This document shows, piece by piece, positions 11,201 to 21,810 of a DNA stretch of 64,000 nt. This DNA is from Emiliania huxleyi CCMP1516. Taxonomy: Eukaryota; Haptophyta; Isochrysidales; Noelaerhabdaceae. Location: contig NW_005196020.1 of assembly GCF_000372725.1 (NCBI RefSeq), positions 242,521 through 306,520 on the forward strand, read 5' to 3'. The position numbers and the translations under genes were made by a program. A model generated the notes under the pieces. That model was given only the letters and a program-made list of their open reading frames with translations. It ran no database searches and was not told the DNA's origin. Within the stretch, counting starts at the first letter, position 1. Each line of letters starts with the position of its first letter.

Positions 11201-13361
11201 GGTGGCACCAATCATGCGCGCTGTCGACGACCGCACGGCCAAGGAGCTGCTCGGCGAGCACTTCAAACGGCGGCTGCTCATGGACGGCCTGATGGACAAC
11301 GTCAGCTTTGTGTGCACGCAGACGGACGAACTCGAGGTGTCCGATATCTGGAAAGACCACCATAAGGAGGCCGCCACCAAGCCCGGCCGCGCCGAGCGAA
11401 TGCGCGAGTTGCACGAGCGGATGGGGCGCGCGGCAGCGGCGCAGGTGAAACTCGAGCACGAGGAGATCGACAAGGCGGAGAGCGTGCGGGCTCTCGAGCG
11501 TGCCGCCAAGGCGGCGAAGAAGGAGGCCAGGGAGGCCATGAAGCAGGCCCAGGAGGCGGTCAAGGCGTGGGAGCAGAAGGTGGCCGCGGGCGGTCCGGCC
11601 GTCACACTGCGGGCAGTGGCCGATGCTGATGGCCGGGTCAGCGTCCGCGTGGGCGCCGACGAGTGTGCGGCGCTGCGCGCGGAGGAGGAGCGCACCAAGA
11701 ACGAGTACTACGACGCCAACGATCTGCACCAAAAGAAAAGGAAGGAGCACGCCACGTGGAAGCGGCACGTGCACGACAAGGAGAAGGTGCAGCACGAGGC
11801 GGAGTGCACCTCGCTCAAGGCGCAGCTCCGCCCGCTGTGCGCGGTGCTGCGCAACGAGTTCGCATCGCGCCGGTTGCAGAGCGACTTCCGCGCGGGGCTC
11901 GAGGAGCTGCTGCGCGCGCCCGACGAGGAGGAGCAGGGTGCGTCGTCGTCGGCGACGCCGGCGGCGGTGGCGGCTCCAGCCATCCGGCCCGAGGACTACC
12001 AGATGCGGGTGCACTGCGTGTCAGCCACCGACTTCCTCAAGGTGGCGCGCATCAAAACGCAGAGCGACGGCAAGAGCGCCACCTTCGAGTCAGAGGAGGA
12101 GACCGGCATCCCGGAGCTGCGCGTGGCGGTGCACGAGACGACGGCGCAGCGGCGCGAGCGCGCGGCGCGCGACGCGCTGCGCGAGACGGCCTACCTCGTC
12201 GACGAGATCGAGGTGCACCTGGGCTCCGCGGGCGGGCTAAGCGCGACGGCGAGCGCCCAGTGCCAGGCCGCCTTCGACGCACAGCTGGCTGAGCTGCGTT
12301 CGCGCTGCGAGGCCAGCTGCAGCGACCTCGCTTGGGCGCTCCGCCGCGAGGTGGACGTCGGGCTGGTGCCCAAGTTCAACCAGGGCGTCGAGCGCGGGCA
12401 GCGGCAGGCGCTGGCAACGGTCGAGTCGTGGGGCTCGGGCGACAAGCGCAGCAAGGGCGACCGCGCAGGTGGCGGGCTCGCGTGGGCCACCTACCTGGCG
12501 ACGACGCAGCGCGACGGCTCATACTCGTCGCCGAAGGTGGGCGACATCGACTGGAACGCCGAGCTGGCCGAGCCGGTGGAGCAGTCGATCATGGTGGGCT
12601 GGGAGCAGACGATGAACGCCAAAACTAATGAGCTGCTGCGCGCGTGCCGCGACAAGCTGCAGGCCGACGCCAAGGAGGCGACGGTGCGCCTGCGCGCGGC
12701 GCTCGCGCAGCAAGAGCTGCCGGCCGAGGCGGTGGCCAAGGCGGCGCAGACGGCGGCGAAGTCGCTGGAGCTGGCGGTGGGGCGGCAGATGGAAGGCCTG
12801 CAGGACTACACGACGACGCGCCAGCGCGACATCAACCGCGGGCTGCAGCCGCAAATCCTCGAGCGCATGAAGGCGGCCTACGCGGCCGCGCGCGACGCGC
12901 CTGGGGGCAAGGGCCGCTTCGAGCGGATGCAGGAGAAGATGAAGGGAGGGGCGGAGGTGGGGATGAAGGACATGTTCAAGGAGCTCACCGACAAGATGTG
13001 CGCTCTCGCTGCCCCCCGCCGCGGCTGGCTCCCGCCCGCCCCCCCCGCTGCGCGCCGCTCCCCGCAAGCTCCCAGCGCCCTGAGCCGCGCCTCCCCGCGG
13101 TGTCGCAGGCTGGCCGACATCTTTGAGTTCATCGAGGCGCTCAAGGAGCGCGTCGCTGCCGTGTGCGAGGCCGCGTACAAGCTGCTCAACGACATCTTCT
13201 CGGCGTGCTGGACGTGCGAGGACGCCGCGGCCGAGAGCGCTGACACGCGCGAGGACGTGCGCCGCGCGCGCGACGAGGCGATCGGCGGGCTGGCGCCGCT
13301 GCGGCAGGCGCTCCACAAGCGCATGGTCGAGTCGGGCATCGAGCCGATGGAGCTGGACTAG
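8268..13361 (+). CDS. Large SLIP-GC/dynamin-like GTPase
   Basis: Exons 8268-12997 and 13109-13361 give 1660 residues; the intron is GT-AG and splits the ATG of ...TDKM-LADIFEF. Residues about 25-125 may be a ubiquitin-like fold (RNIRILCPEV, MTLSDVRALLLEEL). A perfect PAA-type tract follows (9-bp DNA units at about 8695-8780), then several degenerate Ala-rich helical repeats of about 50-60 residues and a basic SSKRQRVD nuclear signal near 625. The G domain has G1 GGTGVGKSSLLN (K723), a SCSRACTA switch-like motif, G3 VDLPGV (D951) and TQTD as G4 (D1020). Long coiled coils follow. The arrangement is most like nuclear GTPase SLIP-GC (NUGGC) proteins, which are larger than usual GTPases; that assignment comes from motif likeness. 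Role in this cell unknown. Confidence 0.75.
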   Translation: MAEQSPRAPLAALPAGSTGVPSSVACRAPPATRNIRILCPEVDTTGGGGVIEIEEGMTLSDVRALLLEELDDEQLPEGVKDGTTPFYFEDASSGMPWSSGQERKKRPWQAIEGDYTVVLKARKKMKSAATEFSAPAASADAAPAAPAAPAAPAAPAAPAAPAAPAAPAAPAVEAFEAAAPLLSDDEAMAAESAQTVDASPAQPVAEAMVLLDEPPPPAASGDQSERRDERGVHETAKRQKVGCEQPVHDDAEKFRPAADRGDAAVAEAAPAAVPEPGAAEGDEEVTVAAAEPALKLQLQQAPAPSVAQRSLFSFGAGSPFAATLETRLAGASCSIAPTQATTDAIAAEAKQAEAAAALAKAAAVETAAALAEAAKKEALEAEAAEKATAAHDTLLAAVSAEPLEVEVGAAADALAAAESAGVALEAQASARAKLDAAKAAQQRRDEARDAMGAAVAQPLLLLEVEGATAAAEHAAAAGVGMAEVAWAREKIEEAREAQGRRDAAQAALQAAVAPAALQVDVAAAEALVAPAEAAGVPEAAVAAARAALEVARQQQQRRKEAEAKLLEALSGPAVLVDVEAAKQALQIARTCEVARAVIDNARQKLVTITSEQTLAQTADDDASPPPSSKRQRVDISLDSDSDDEDSSQGSRDDKRADGAEGEAHESLGICKRVLAELRAKIEAEPLLASLERRESWASRCTEIEGRGIPETVIGVLGGTGVGKSSLLNALIGEASALPTSCSRACTAASVELRFNTALGEVGGTAAAGRLVAVYQARVEFMALADWLRQLKLLVQDVCSHKGTLAESCPRADRNEAGHTAWVTLELVYGKGRLEKFAADADEDAVYDELAAEPRVRQLLTPSDGAANHVLHLQKGEVEAGSAEAAALASGRGLDRALEAQKKAWATEFRGAIDPFVYKKGEEGEAEDWPLIQNVTLAGPWHVLRSGACLVDLPGVRDANVVRNKVAQRRLTACSGIWVVAPIMRAVDDRTAKELLGEHFKRRLLMDGLMDNVSFVCTQTDELEVSDIWKDHHKEAATKPGRAERMRELHERMGRAAAAQVKLEHEEIDKAESVRALERAAKAAKKEAREAMKQAQEAVKAWEQKVAAGGPAVTLRAVADADGRVSVRVGADECAALRAEEERTKNEYYDANDLHQKKRKEHATWKRHVHDKEKVQHEAECTSLKAQLRPLCAVLRNEFASRRLQSDFRAGLEELLRAPDEEEQGASSSATPAAVAAPAIRPEDYQMRVHCVSATDFLKVARIKTQSDGKSATFESEEETGIPELRVAVHETTAQRRERAARDALRETAYLVDEIEVHLGSAGGLSATASAQCQAAFDAQLAELRSRCEASCSDLAWALRREVDVGLVPKFNQGVERGQRQALATVESWGSGDKRSKGDRAGGGLAWATYLATTQRDGSYSSPKVGDIDWNAELAEPVEQSIMVGWEQTMNAKTNELLRACRDKLQADAKEATVRLRAALAQQELPAEAVAKAAQTAAKSLELAVGRQMEGLQDYTTTRQRDINRGLQPQILERMKAAYAAARDAPGGKGRFERMQEKMKGGAEVGMKDMFKELTDKMCALAAPRRGWLPPAPPAARRSPQAPSALSRASPRCRRLADIFEFIEALKERVAAVCEAAYKLLNDIFSACWTCEDAAAESADTREDVRRARDEAIGGLAPLRQALHKRMVESGIEPMELD

Positions 13362-13605
13362 GGGGCTGAAAACCGCGCCTGCTAGCAGCGGCTGCGGCGG
13401 CAAAGAACGCACTTGAAGACGGGGAGGGGGCTAGCCCGCACACCTTCCTGGGAAATCCCTGTGTGCCTATGTGTGTTGCTGCGGTGCCAGTGGTGGCTGT
13501 CGTGACGTGTTCACTCTTTCTTCCGATTTTAGCCGCCGCGCTGCGCGCACACTCACGATCTCACGTAAGTCGTAACCGCTTTTTTGTGCACCGCTCAAAC
13601 CCGCC

Positions 13606-16600
13606 TCACAGGATTGAGAGCAGCAGGCCCTGGTCGACGCCGCCGCCCTTCTCTTCCAGGCGGATGGCGTCGCCAAGCGCCCAATGCGCCTCGCTCTGAA
13701 ACCCGTCAATCTCCCTCGCGCGCAGCCGCAGCTTCCGCTCGCTGCGCAGCCCGAGCGCGGCTAGCGCCGAATAGTTTGCACGGATCCGCACCTCCACCGG
13801 GTGGTCGGCCCAGTTTGCCACAGCCACGGCGAACCGGGGTGGCGACCCCGCCGCGCCGTCGCCGATAAAGACGCTCGCGACCGCGGCGGGGCCTCTGCCT
13901 CCTCCGTGGCCGTACTCGACCGTGGGGGCCAGCAGGGAGACGGGGCAGGCGGGGTCCCACCACCCGAGGAGCCGCGGCCTGAGCATGCCCATCGCGTCGA
14001 GCGCCGCCCAGAGCGGGCGCGGGTTGCACTTCCACGGGTCGGGGTAGATGCGGCACGTCATGCCGTGCACCAGCCCCTGCCTACAGGGGTCGCATCCACC
14101 TCACCAGGAGCGAGCGCGCGCGGGGGGCGCGAGCTAAGGAGCGAGGGGTCGCGCGCCACTGATCCGAGTTGTCTCCGAGGAGCTCGCTGCCTGGGGGGGC
14201 GGGGAGGGGGAGCTCGGTCACAAAATCGGATGGAGGGCTGAGGGGCGGGGCGGGGCGCGCTCGCCGAGGCCAAAGGGCACGCCCGAGACCTCGGCCAGCC
14301 ACATCGGCGGCGAGAAGGTGCGGTACTCGCACTGCTCGCCAAACCAGATCGAGTCGAGGTAGGGGTAGAGCTCCATGTAGGGCAGGTGCGGGTTGCCCGC
14401 GCACGAGGCGTGCAAGTCGAGAAGGAAAGGGTCGCCGCGCCGCCCGCGCCGCTCGGCCGCCAGCGCGCGCCGCAGCCTCCGCAGCACGGTCCGCTCGTAC
14501 GGGGCGCCATCTAGGTAGATGCCGTCGATGCCGATGTTGCGCACGAGCCAGAGGATGCCCTCGATCCAGTAATTGTCCCAGCGGGAGGTGAAGGCGGGCG
14601 TCTGTACCGCGGCGTCCACCTCGCCGTCGGTGAGCACCTCGTGCCACGCGGCGGTGTAGTTTGCTCTCAGGTGCTCGCGCAGCCAAGCATGGCCAGCCGC
14701 CTTGCCGCGGCTGGAGATGAGAACCTCACTGCCCAGGGCTCGCAGCGCCCACAGCTCGACGGCGCGGCTGGAGAGCTCGCGGACGGTGTAGTAGAGCTTG
14801 ACCTTCGCGCCGGCGGCGTGGGCGTCGCGCACGTACCGGCGCAGCGGCTGCAGGTCGATGAAGGGGTAGTTGATGTACGGAATCAGCGGGTTGCCTTGGG
14901 GCGGGGGGTAGGGGGGAGGGGGTGGGAGGCTGTGAGGAGGCGGTGCGGGCACCGAGCCAAGGAGGGGAGGCTCGAGCCTTGGTGCAGGATGATCCACGGC
15001 CTCGTCGGCGACGTGTCGAGCGCCTCGCCCAGGTCGATGTGGCGCTGCATGTGGAAGTACCTGCGCGCGCGGGCTGCGCCTCGGAGAAGAGTGTCCGGAG
15101 GTGCTGCGGCCGCCTCAACGGCGCGAGCGTGCCTCGTCGCAAAATCGGCCCGCACGGGTCCTCCCGCACCGCGCACTGGTGTGAGAAGAAGACGCCAGTG
15201 GAGGCGGAGCCGCTCTCCGGGCCGAAGCGGCGGCAGCTCGCCCGTGTGGACAGAGAGGCGCACGGCCGGCGGGTGGTCGCCCGTGGTGTCTGGCAGCACC
15301 GTCGCGCCGCCGCGGTTCGAGTTGTACCACTCCCTCGAGCCCAACGCGGCGTTGAACTGCGCGTCCGAAACGTCACCGCACTGCAGCCGCCCATCCTCGT
15401 CGTTGCCGCAGCTGCTCGCGACGGCCGCCGCTGCCTCGCCGCCGCCCTGTAGGTTGAGCTGCAGCCCTGCGGCCGCCGAGCCGAGCCAGACGCGGCAGTT
15501 GAGGCCTCGCTGCGCGTGGTCCTGGGTCGACTGCGCCTTGTCCCACCGCCAGCGCACCTCGGCGGGGCGCGAGCCTCCCTTGACGTCGAACCCGTTGATG
15601 AGGGGGACCATGGCCTCGAGGAGCGGCAGCTCCAGCCGCACGTCGCTCAGGTTGACCGAGGAGCCGCTCGGGGAGAGACGCCGGCTCACGTGCAGCTCGG
15701 CGGCCATCTCGGCGAGTCTGGGCCGTTCGGCGGGCGTGTGGGCGCCCGGGGGGGGGGCGGGGCGGGGGCGGGGGGGGGGGGGCAATCGGAGATTGGGAGC
15801 CGCACACCCGTCGTTGGCAAAGCTGCCAGAGAGGCGCACGTGGAGAGCAGTCGCGCTGGCAGAGTGCGCCCGCGCGAGCAGTCTCCAGCTCACGCTGCCG
15901 CCGGGGCCACGCTCGGCCACGAGCCGTGGCTCGAGCGGCAAGAGCTTGAGGTCGTGCTTCCCGTCCCGCAGCCGCAGCTCGACTGGCGAGGCGAGCAGCT
16001 CGGCAGAGCCAACCTGGCCGGAAGAGAATAAAGGTGCAGCCGCAGTTGTGCCGGAAGAGGAAGAGGGTGCGACGGGGAGGAAAAGGGGGCCTTGAGGCTG
16101 GCGGGCAGCCCGTGCGCCGAGAGGGCGATCTGCCCCTGGCCGGGGGCGATCAAGACCACGGCGTCCTCGCGTCGCTGCAGCTGCACGCACCCGTCCTCAC
16201 CCGCGTCACACTCCTCGGCCGGCTGCGGCTGCTCTGGCGCCTCCTCCTCCTCGGCGCCAGCGGTCGAGTCGAGCCAGCGAAGCCGCGAGTGGCGCCACGG
16301 CTCGCCGTCGCCGGCCTCGACAGCGCGGTCCTCACCCACGGCCAGCTCCACCGCGACGCTCTCATCCTGGGTGCGCGCGAGTCCACACACACACGCGTGG
16401 CATGAGGGTGGAGGTGCCGGTCGGACAACGCCAGGCGAGGGGCTGCGGGGAGGCGGCTCACCGAGGCGCCGCTCTCCGCCCACGCCGCGCTGACGAGGAC
16501 GGTGCCCCGGTACGAGTCGGCCGGCGCGTCGCTTGGCACGTCGACCCCGATCCACAGCGGCAGCACCGCTCCGACGGCGACGTGGAGCCCGTCGCGAGCG

Positions 16601-18235
16601 GCCGCCGAGCCGCTCGGCAGGTTGATGCACCGCAGACGAGCGGCGCCAATCACGCCGCCGGTTCGCCGTCCGCGAAGCTGCGCGCAGGCACGGCAAGGGC
16701 AGTCGGCGGCGAGGCTGACCCGTCAGACCGGGGGTGAGAGGGCGGGTAGGAGGAGGCCTCGACACGACTGGCAGGAAAGCGGGTGCGTGTGCCTCGGTCC
16801 ATCGCACGTGTAGCGCCAGACTCGTCTGCGGCGCATAGGCGCCGATCTGAAAGGTGAAGAACTCGCCGCGCAGAGCCTCGCCCCGGTAGGCCGAGCCGTT
16901 GGCCGGGGCGGCGCCGGCGGCGACCCACAGCAGCGGCAGCGTGTGCGTCATGCGGATCGGGCGGATGCGGTCTTCCGGCCACACCATCAGCGTCCTCCCG
17001 CTGGCGCGCAGAGACGCCACCTGCAAACGGGGACGGGAGCAACAACTCGGCCGGAGTAGTGAGGGAGGGGTGTTCAGTCACCCGTTTGCGCCTCGGCCGC
17101 CGTTGCCGCAACCTCCATCGGGTAGAACGAGTCCCGCTCGGTGCGCGCCTGCGGGCGCCGAGGCGGCGTGAGCTGCTTCGCCCGTTCGGATCGGGGAGGA
17201 GCGTGGCGGTGACACACAGGAGCACCAGCGTTAAATAAACCCGCGCGCCTGAAAGCCGGTGACTGCGGCACGCGGGATCGAGTCGCGCCAGCCCGGCGCG
17301 GCGGCAAGCGCCGCCGCCCGCCGCGCCCAACCTGTCTGCACCGCGCGCGCGTCCGCAATGCACTGCCCCCACGCCGCGCCCGCGACGTAGCCAGTGCAGG
17401 TGGGCGCGCGGGCGGGGCATTTCGCGCTCGCGTCGCCGAGCGTGCCCGTCTGGCCGCAGCAGACCGAGTCGCCCACCCTCGCGCCAAAGTCGGCGGCGCA
17501 CTTGTCGTCTGCGCTCGAGAGCTTGTATGGCGTCGAGCATGCGCGGGACGGCCCCGTCTCGCAAGCGGTTCGCACAAACGGCAAGTAATAGAGGTGCAAG
17601 CGAGGCACGGGCCGCGCCGGCGGCTCGAAGAGCAGCGTGACCGACTCTGAGTCGATGGAGGTGACGTGGAGCGGCAGCTCCTCGCGCTCCTCCTCCTCGC
17701 CAGACCCGTCGCCGCCCGCCGCTGCGTGCAGCCGCAGCATCCGGGCGTCCACGGCGATCCCAGGAAGCCGCCACTCGACGTGCGCCCACGCAAAGGCGCC
17801 GTATCCGCCCGTCGCTCGTAGGCGTAGCTCGGCGCGGTGGCTGCCCATCCCCGCGTCTTGCCACGGCTTGACTGAGTACAGGCGAGCCGCCGCCGCCACC
17901 GCCGCCGCCGCTGTCGAAGAGGATTGTGCCGCGTGTGGGCCGGCACCTGCTGCCGGCCGCCAGTCGGGCAGCGCGTGGAGCAACGCGGATCCGGCCTACG
18001 ACGAGTGCGGCGACCAACCTCTCGGGACGGCCCAAAGCGTGTGCTTCTGAGGAGAGAGAGGAGTGTTCGCCAGCAAGAGCGCCGTCGCCATCGCGACAAG
18101 CGTGAAGAGGAACCTTTCAGTCCTGCGTCTGCGTGGCAGACGTTGAGGGGAGATCTTGACGCGCGGTGGACAGCGCGGTGGACAGCACTGCAGGACAGCA
18201 CAGCACTCGCGTCGGCCAGTGCGTGACTCAGTCAC
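13606..18235 (-). CDS. Glycoside hydrolase-like protein (GH123/DUF6067-like), multi-exon
   Basis: Coding blocks run through the whole span on the minus strand. An N-terminal hydrophobic stretch (FLFTLVAMATALLLANTPLS) suggests secretion or membrane anchoring; the start may be 18235 or the ATG at 18091. Then come a Cys-rich domain (about 17231-17983), an SFYPMEVAAT / RMTHTLPLLWVAAG beta region, GVDVPSDAPADSYRGTVLV, a beta-sandwich with REWYNSN, and a TIM-barrel-like part with PWIILHQG-NPLIPYINYPF, KVKLYYTVREL and GIDGIYLDGAPYER. Resolved 3' exons: to 14978, 14261-14894 and 13606-14080. Their introns have GCTCGAG and GCGCGCCC donors with AG acceptors. Upstream exon edges are approximate. The IDGIYLDG segment is likely at the active site. 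Substrate unknown; polysaccharide processing is inferred. Confidence 0.65.
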
Positions 18236-18391
18236 TTTCTTTTACCATTTTTTAATATTATTCTTTTTGTTTTTGGGGGGTAATTAACGCGTCGATTATC
18301 GCGGGCGCCGGCGGGCTGCACCTGCTTTCGTTTCGCGCGCAGCGCGTGCCCACGTTGCTGAGCCCGCTGGCTTAGCCCGCTGCTGAGAGAC
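18236..18391. promoter_or_regulatory. Divergent intergenic region, AT-rich
   Basis: About 155 bp between two divergent genes (glycosidase-like on minus, phospholipase on plus). It starts with an AT-rich part (TTTTTTAATATTATTC) unusual for this GC-rich window, and is probably a shared promoter. A GTGACTGAGTCAC-like palindrome overlaps the presumed minus-strand start. Confidence 0.4.
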
Positions 18392-21331
18392 ATGATGAAG
18401 CCCTCACTGCCGCCGCCCTCGAACCAGTACATGGCCCGCATGCGCGATGGGCGCACGACCCTCCCGCCCGCATTCGAGTCTTCCGGCGAGGGCAAGACGG
18501 TGGTCGCGCTAAACGGAGGCGGCGTTCATGCATACGTCGGCTCCTATGGCGCTCCGCTCGGCCCGAAAGTACTCTCGAACCTGCAACACCGCCAAACTGC
18601 CCTACCTGTTGCCAGGCGTGCTGCGCGGGCTGTACAAAGCGTCCGCGCTATCCCAGGTCGGCGTGCTCGCCGGCGTTTCTGGCGGCTTTTGGGCAACATC
18701 GGTGTACTCCTTTGCGCGGCCGCACAAGAACGGGAAAGTCCGCTATCCTCCCTCTCCCCACATGCCTTCGCCTCGCCTCACCCCCCACCACACATTCGCC
18801 GCCCGTCCAGGAATTGGGGCCAAGGGACGCGGATGAGGTCCTTCTCGATGCGGGGCGGAATTCAGACCCATCAACCTACACGTGGGACGAGCTGGGCAAA
18901 CTCGACAAGCAGGCCCTCGGCCAACCGGCGACGAACGGCTGCTTTGGCCTGACACCGGTCCGTTTTCCTAGCCACCAGTGCAGATACTGTACTCCCCAGC
19001 CTTGTCCTCTTTCACCATCGCTGCCTGCTCCATAGCTTGTTGGAATCTGCTGCTGCTGCCTTCCGATCATCAACACCTGCGTTTACATCCTGCCGGGATC
19101 TGGGACTTCGTGTGGCGGCTGTGCGCACGCGTTCGGCTGCAAGAAATCGGGGCGCGCCCTCCCGCCTGCCCCGCTGTCCCCGGCCCCCTCCATTGAGCCT
19201 CCTCCGCCTGGCGGGTGATATGCAGAGCGACTTGCTGCAACCTGCCACACAGCATGCACAGTGCCTGGTTCGATGAGGTGTACCGCGTGTTTCTCAAGCC
19301 GTTCAACGTCAAGGCGGACAAGCTGCTCGCACCCGACGAGACGGAGGCGGATGCCATCGCCTCGCTTCTCGGCAACTCAGTCGCGAAGGAGGACTTCCAG
19401 TGGCCGCGCTATGGCACGGAGGGGCCGGCGCCTCTGGGCATCTTCTCGCTGGTGCTGCCAGCCGGCCTGTCGTGGCAGAATGGCCGGCGAGAGCTGTACG
19501 AGATGCACACAAAGGCGGACAACGACTGGGTCGACTACGGAGGAGCGGCGGTCGACGTTGCGGAGTCGGCTCGAGACCACCACAACGGGGTGACGCTCAT
19601 TCCATGGTGGAGCACCGCCGGCGCCACGGGGACGCAGTACATTACCCATAAGATGACCTTCCCCCATGCGCAGACGCACGTCTTTCCGTGGTGCAGCCCC
19701 CCATCCATTCCAACGGCGTGCTCCAACTGCTGCAGCATGTTGCACGTCACACTCACAGACGAGTGCATCAACAATTGCTTCCTCAAAGTCCCGTGCTGCG
19801 CGAAGCCGGAGGATGCGACGTTCGGCGCGACGAGCTCTGCGGCATGGGACGTTGTCAAGCCGGGCAGCCACGCCTTTTCGAGCCACTCGTTCGCATCCAC
19901 CTTTGACGGATGCTGTTCGCCGGTGGCCACTTCGGACAAGCTTTCGATCGAGGCCCCCCCCCCCCCCCTCACCCACACACCCACACCCACAATCAAGCCC
20001 CCTCTCGCCCCCTCTCGCCCCCGGCCCTAAGGTGCTGACCGGCCTGTCGAGCGATGTCGGCGTGGCCTTCCTAAACTGCCGTGGCGCGGACTCCTGCCTT
20101 ACCAACACGCTGTGCTGCTGCGGGCCACTCACGGGCCGCCTCAAGATTGTGACGTCGCCGGGCGAGCCAGCCCGCATGTGCGACTTTGGCGACGGCGGCA
20201 TCATGGACAACACCGGCGTCGCCGCCGCGATTGCGCGTGGCAGCACAAAGATCATGTCGATGGTGACGCCCCCGGGCCCCTTCCGCCCGCCGACGAAAGC
20301 CTTCCTCGATGAGGCGAACAATCATAGCAGCCGAGTATCCCTGGGATAGCCGAGAGAGGACCGAGATGCCGATGACATGCATGACTGCCGCTTGACAAAG
20401 GCGGACGAACTCGTGGCTGCGGGCAAATTCGAGGAGCTCCGACGTCTCCTGCAACACTGGGTCGACGCCACCTCCAGGGTCGACACGAAACCGACAGACC
20501 CCGAGGACTCCACCTACCTGCTGGACGTGTGGCTATGTGCGCTGTTTGGTGTGGCGCAGACCAAGACCGTGCAGGGGCAGGTTGGGATCCAGTTCAGGCT
20601 GACCAACCAGATCTTTGGGCCGTCCGACTTCGTCCTCCTCCTCAAGAAGTTCAAGGCGCTCTACGAGAAGGGCCTGCCCCTCGTGGCCGCGATCGACCTT
20701 GTCACGCGCGAGAACTCCTTCTTCGGCGTCAAGAAGGGAACAAAGGTTGTGGCCGACCCACTTGCCAGCACGCACGTGCCCGTTCCCACTCTAGGCCGAC
20801 CGCGTGAGCAGGTTACCGTGACCTTCTTCTACTACACGCTGCCCGGCGAGATGGGCAGCTGGAAGAAAGACAACGCCGACTGGACGACGATGTTCGACAA
20901 CGCCAATTGGGAGTCCAAGCATTACGTGGAGGGCTCTTGGGCCTTTAAGGTGGAGCAGAGCTTGGGTAAGGACTGGGAGAAGAAGGTTTCCGGTGGCGTC
21001 TGCGTCAACATCGCGAGCATCTGCACCAATCGATGCACCCACCCGTGCTCGAAGTTGTGCTGCCCCCAAGTCCCCGTGCACCCCTTCCCGTACCTCTTCT
21101 TTGCCGTCCAGAACCTGTTCGCTTACACGTCTCCCATCGCCTGCTGCGCACCAAAGCTCCAAGCCTACACGTACCAGCAGGCCAACTTGTGTGGCCGCCT
21201 GAGCGACTTGAAGGTGCAGTTATTTACCCGGTGTGCTCACTTGACAGGTGAACCTGTTCGGCAGCCTTGGCGACTACATGGTGCAGGAGTCGTGGGAGGA
21301 AATCGCAAAGGCTCTCGGGGACAAAAACTAG
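18392..21331 (+). CDS. Patatin-like phospholipase, multi-exon
   Basis: The first part has an oxyanion-type glycine motif, VVALNGGGVHAYVGSYG, and the nucleophile elbow GVSGGFWATSVYSF (G-x-S-x-G). The Asp of the dyad is probably in CDFGDGGIMDNTGVAAAIAR at about 20180-20250. The C-terminus is VNLFGSLGDYMVQESWEEIA..., with stop at 21329-21331 after an intron ending TTGACAG. Other exons are visible at about 18811-18950, 19250-19960, 20030-20330, 20353-21010 and 21060-21220; their exact edges are only partly resolved. Around 18540 the frame shifts by one base between VGSYGA and RSARKYSRT, which may be a sequencing error or a real lesion. Such enzymes hydrolyse acyl chains from phospholipids or other lipids, but the substrate cannot be told. 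Confidence 0.7.
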
Positions 21332-21810
21332 CTCTCCCATCCCTGCTCCCCGCGACGGCGCAAGCGCGCTACCGCGAGTGTTCGAGGGCGACATTTGCGC
21401 TGCTTACGATCTACGGTCCACGATGTGTGAGATCGCCCCCAACACGGTACACGCAACAGTGAACAGATCGGGGATCAATGCGGATGAAGCGGAGGGAACG
21501 TGCCTGCGGGATGCGCGAGCCGTGACTGATGTGTGATCCCCTGAGATGGTCGTCTTTGTGTGTTAGCTCTCTTCCCTTTGTGCTCTTTGAGAAAAAACTC
21601 GTTAGACCGGCTCTGGCCTGAGACGGGCGACCACACCGCACACCACAAACTCACATGTTTGGTTTAGCTGGGCGGCTCGTGGCAAAGCACGACGTCGCCT
21701 TGCAAAACATGTATAGCTCAACCGCAGCCAAGCGCGACGGGCGCAGCCAGACGTCGCCATTTCGCCCGCGCCGGCGTGGCGCAACCCCCGGGCGCCTTCC
21801 CTGGCGGTCC
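21332..21810. other. Intergenic region between convergent genes
   Basis: Between the stop codons of the phospholipase (plus) and PPR-UVR (minus) genes. No coding frame, repeat or RNA gene was recognised. Confidence 0.6.

Noticed and set aside
10521-12014. Long open frame on the minus strand inside the GTPase gene
   Set aside because: It is a GC-rich shadow of the plus-strand coding sequence; Leu/Arg-rich with no family pattern.
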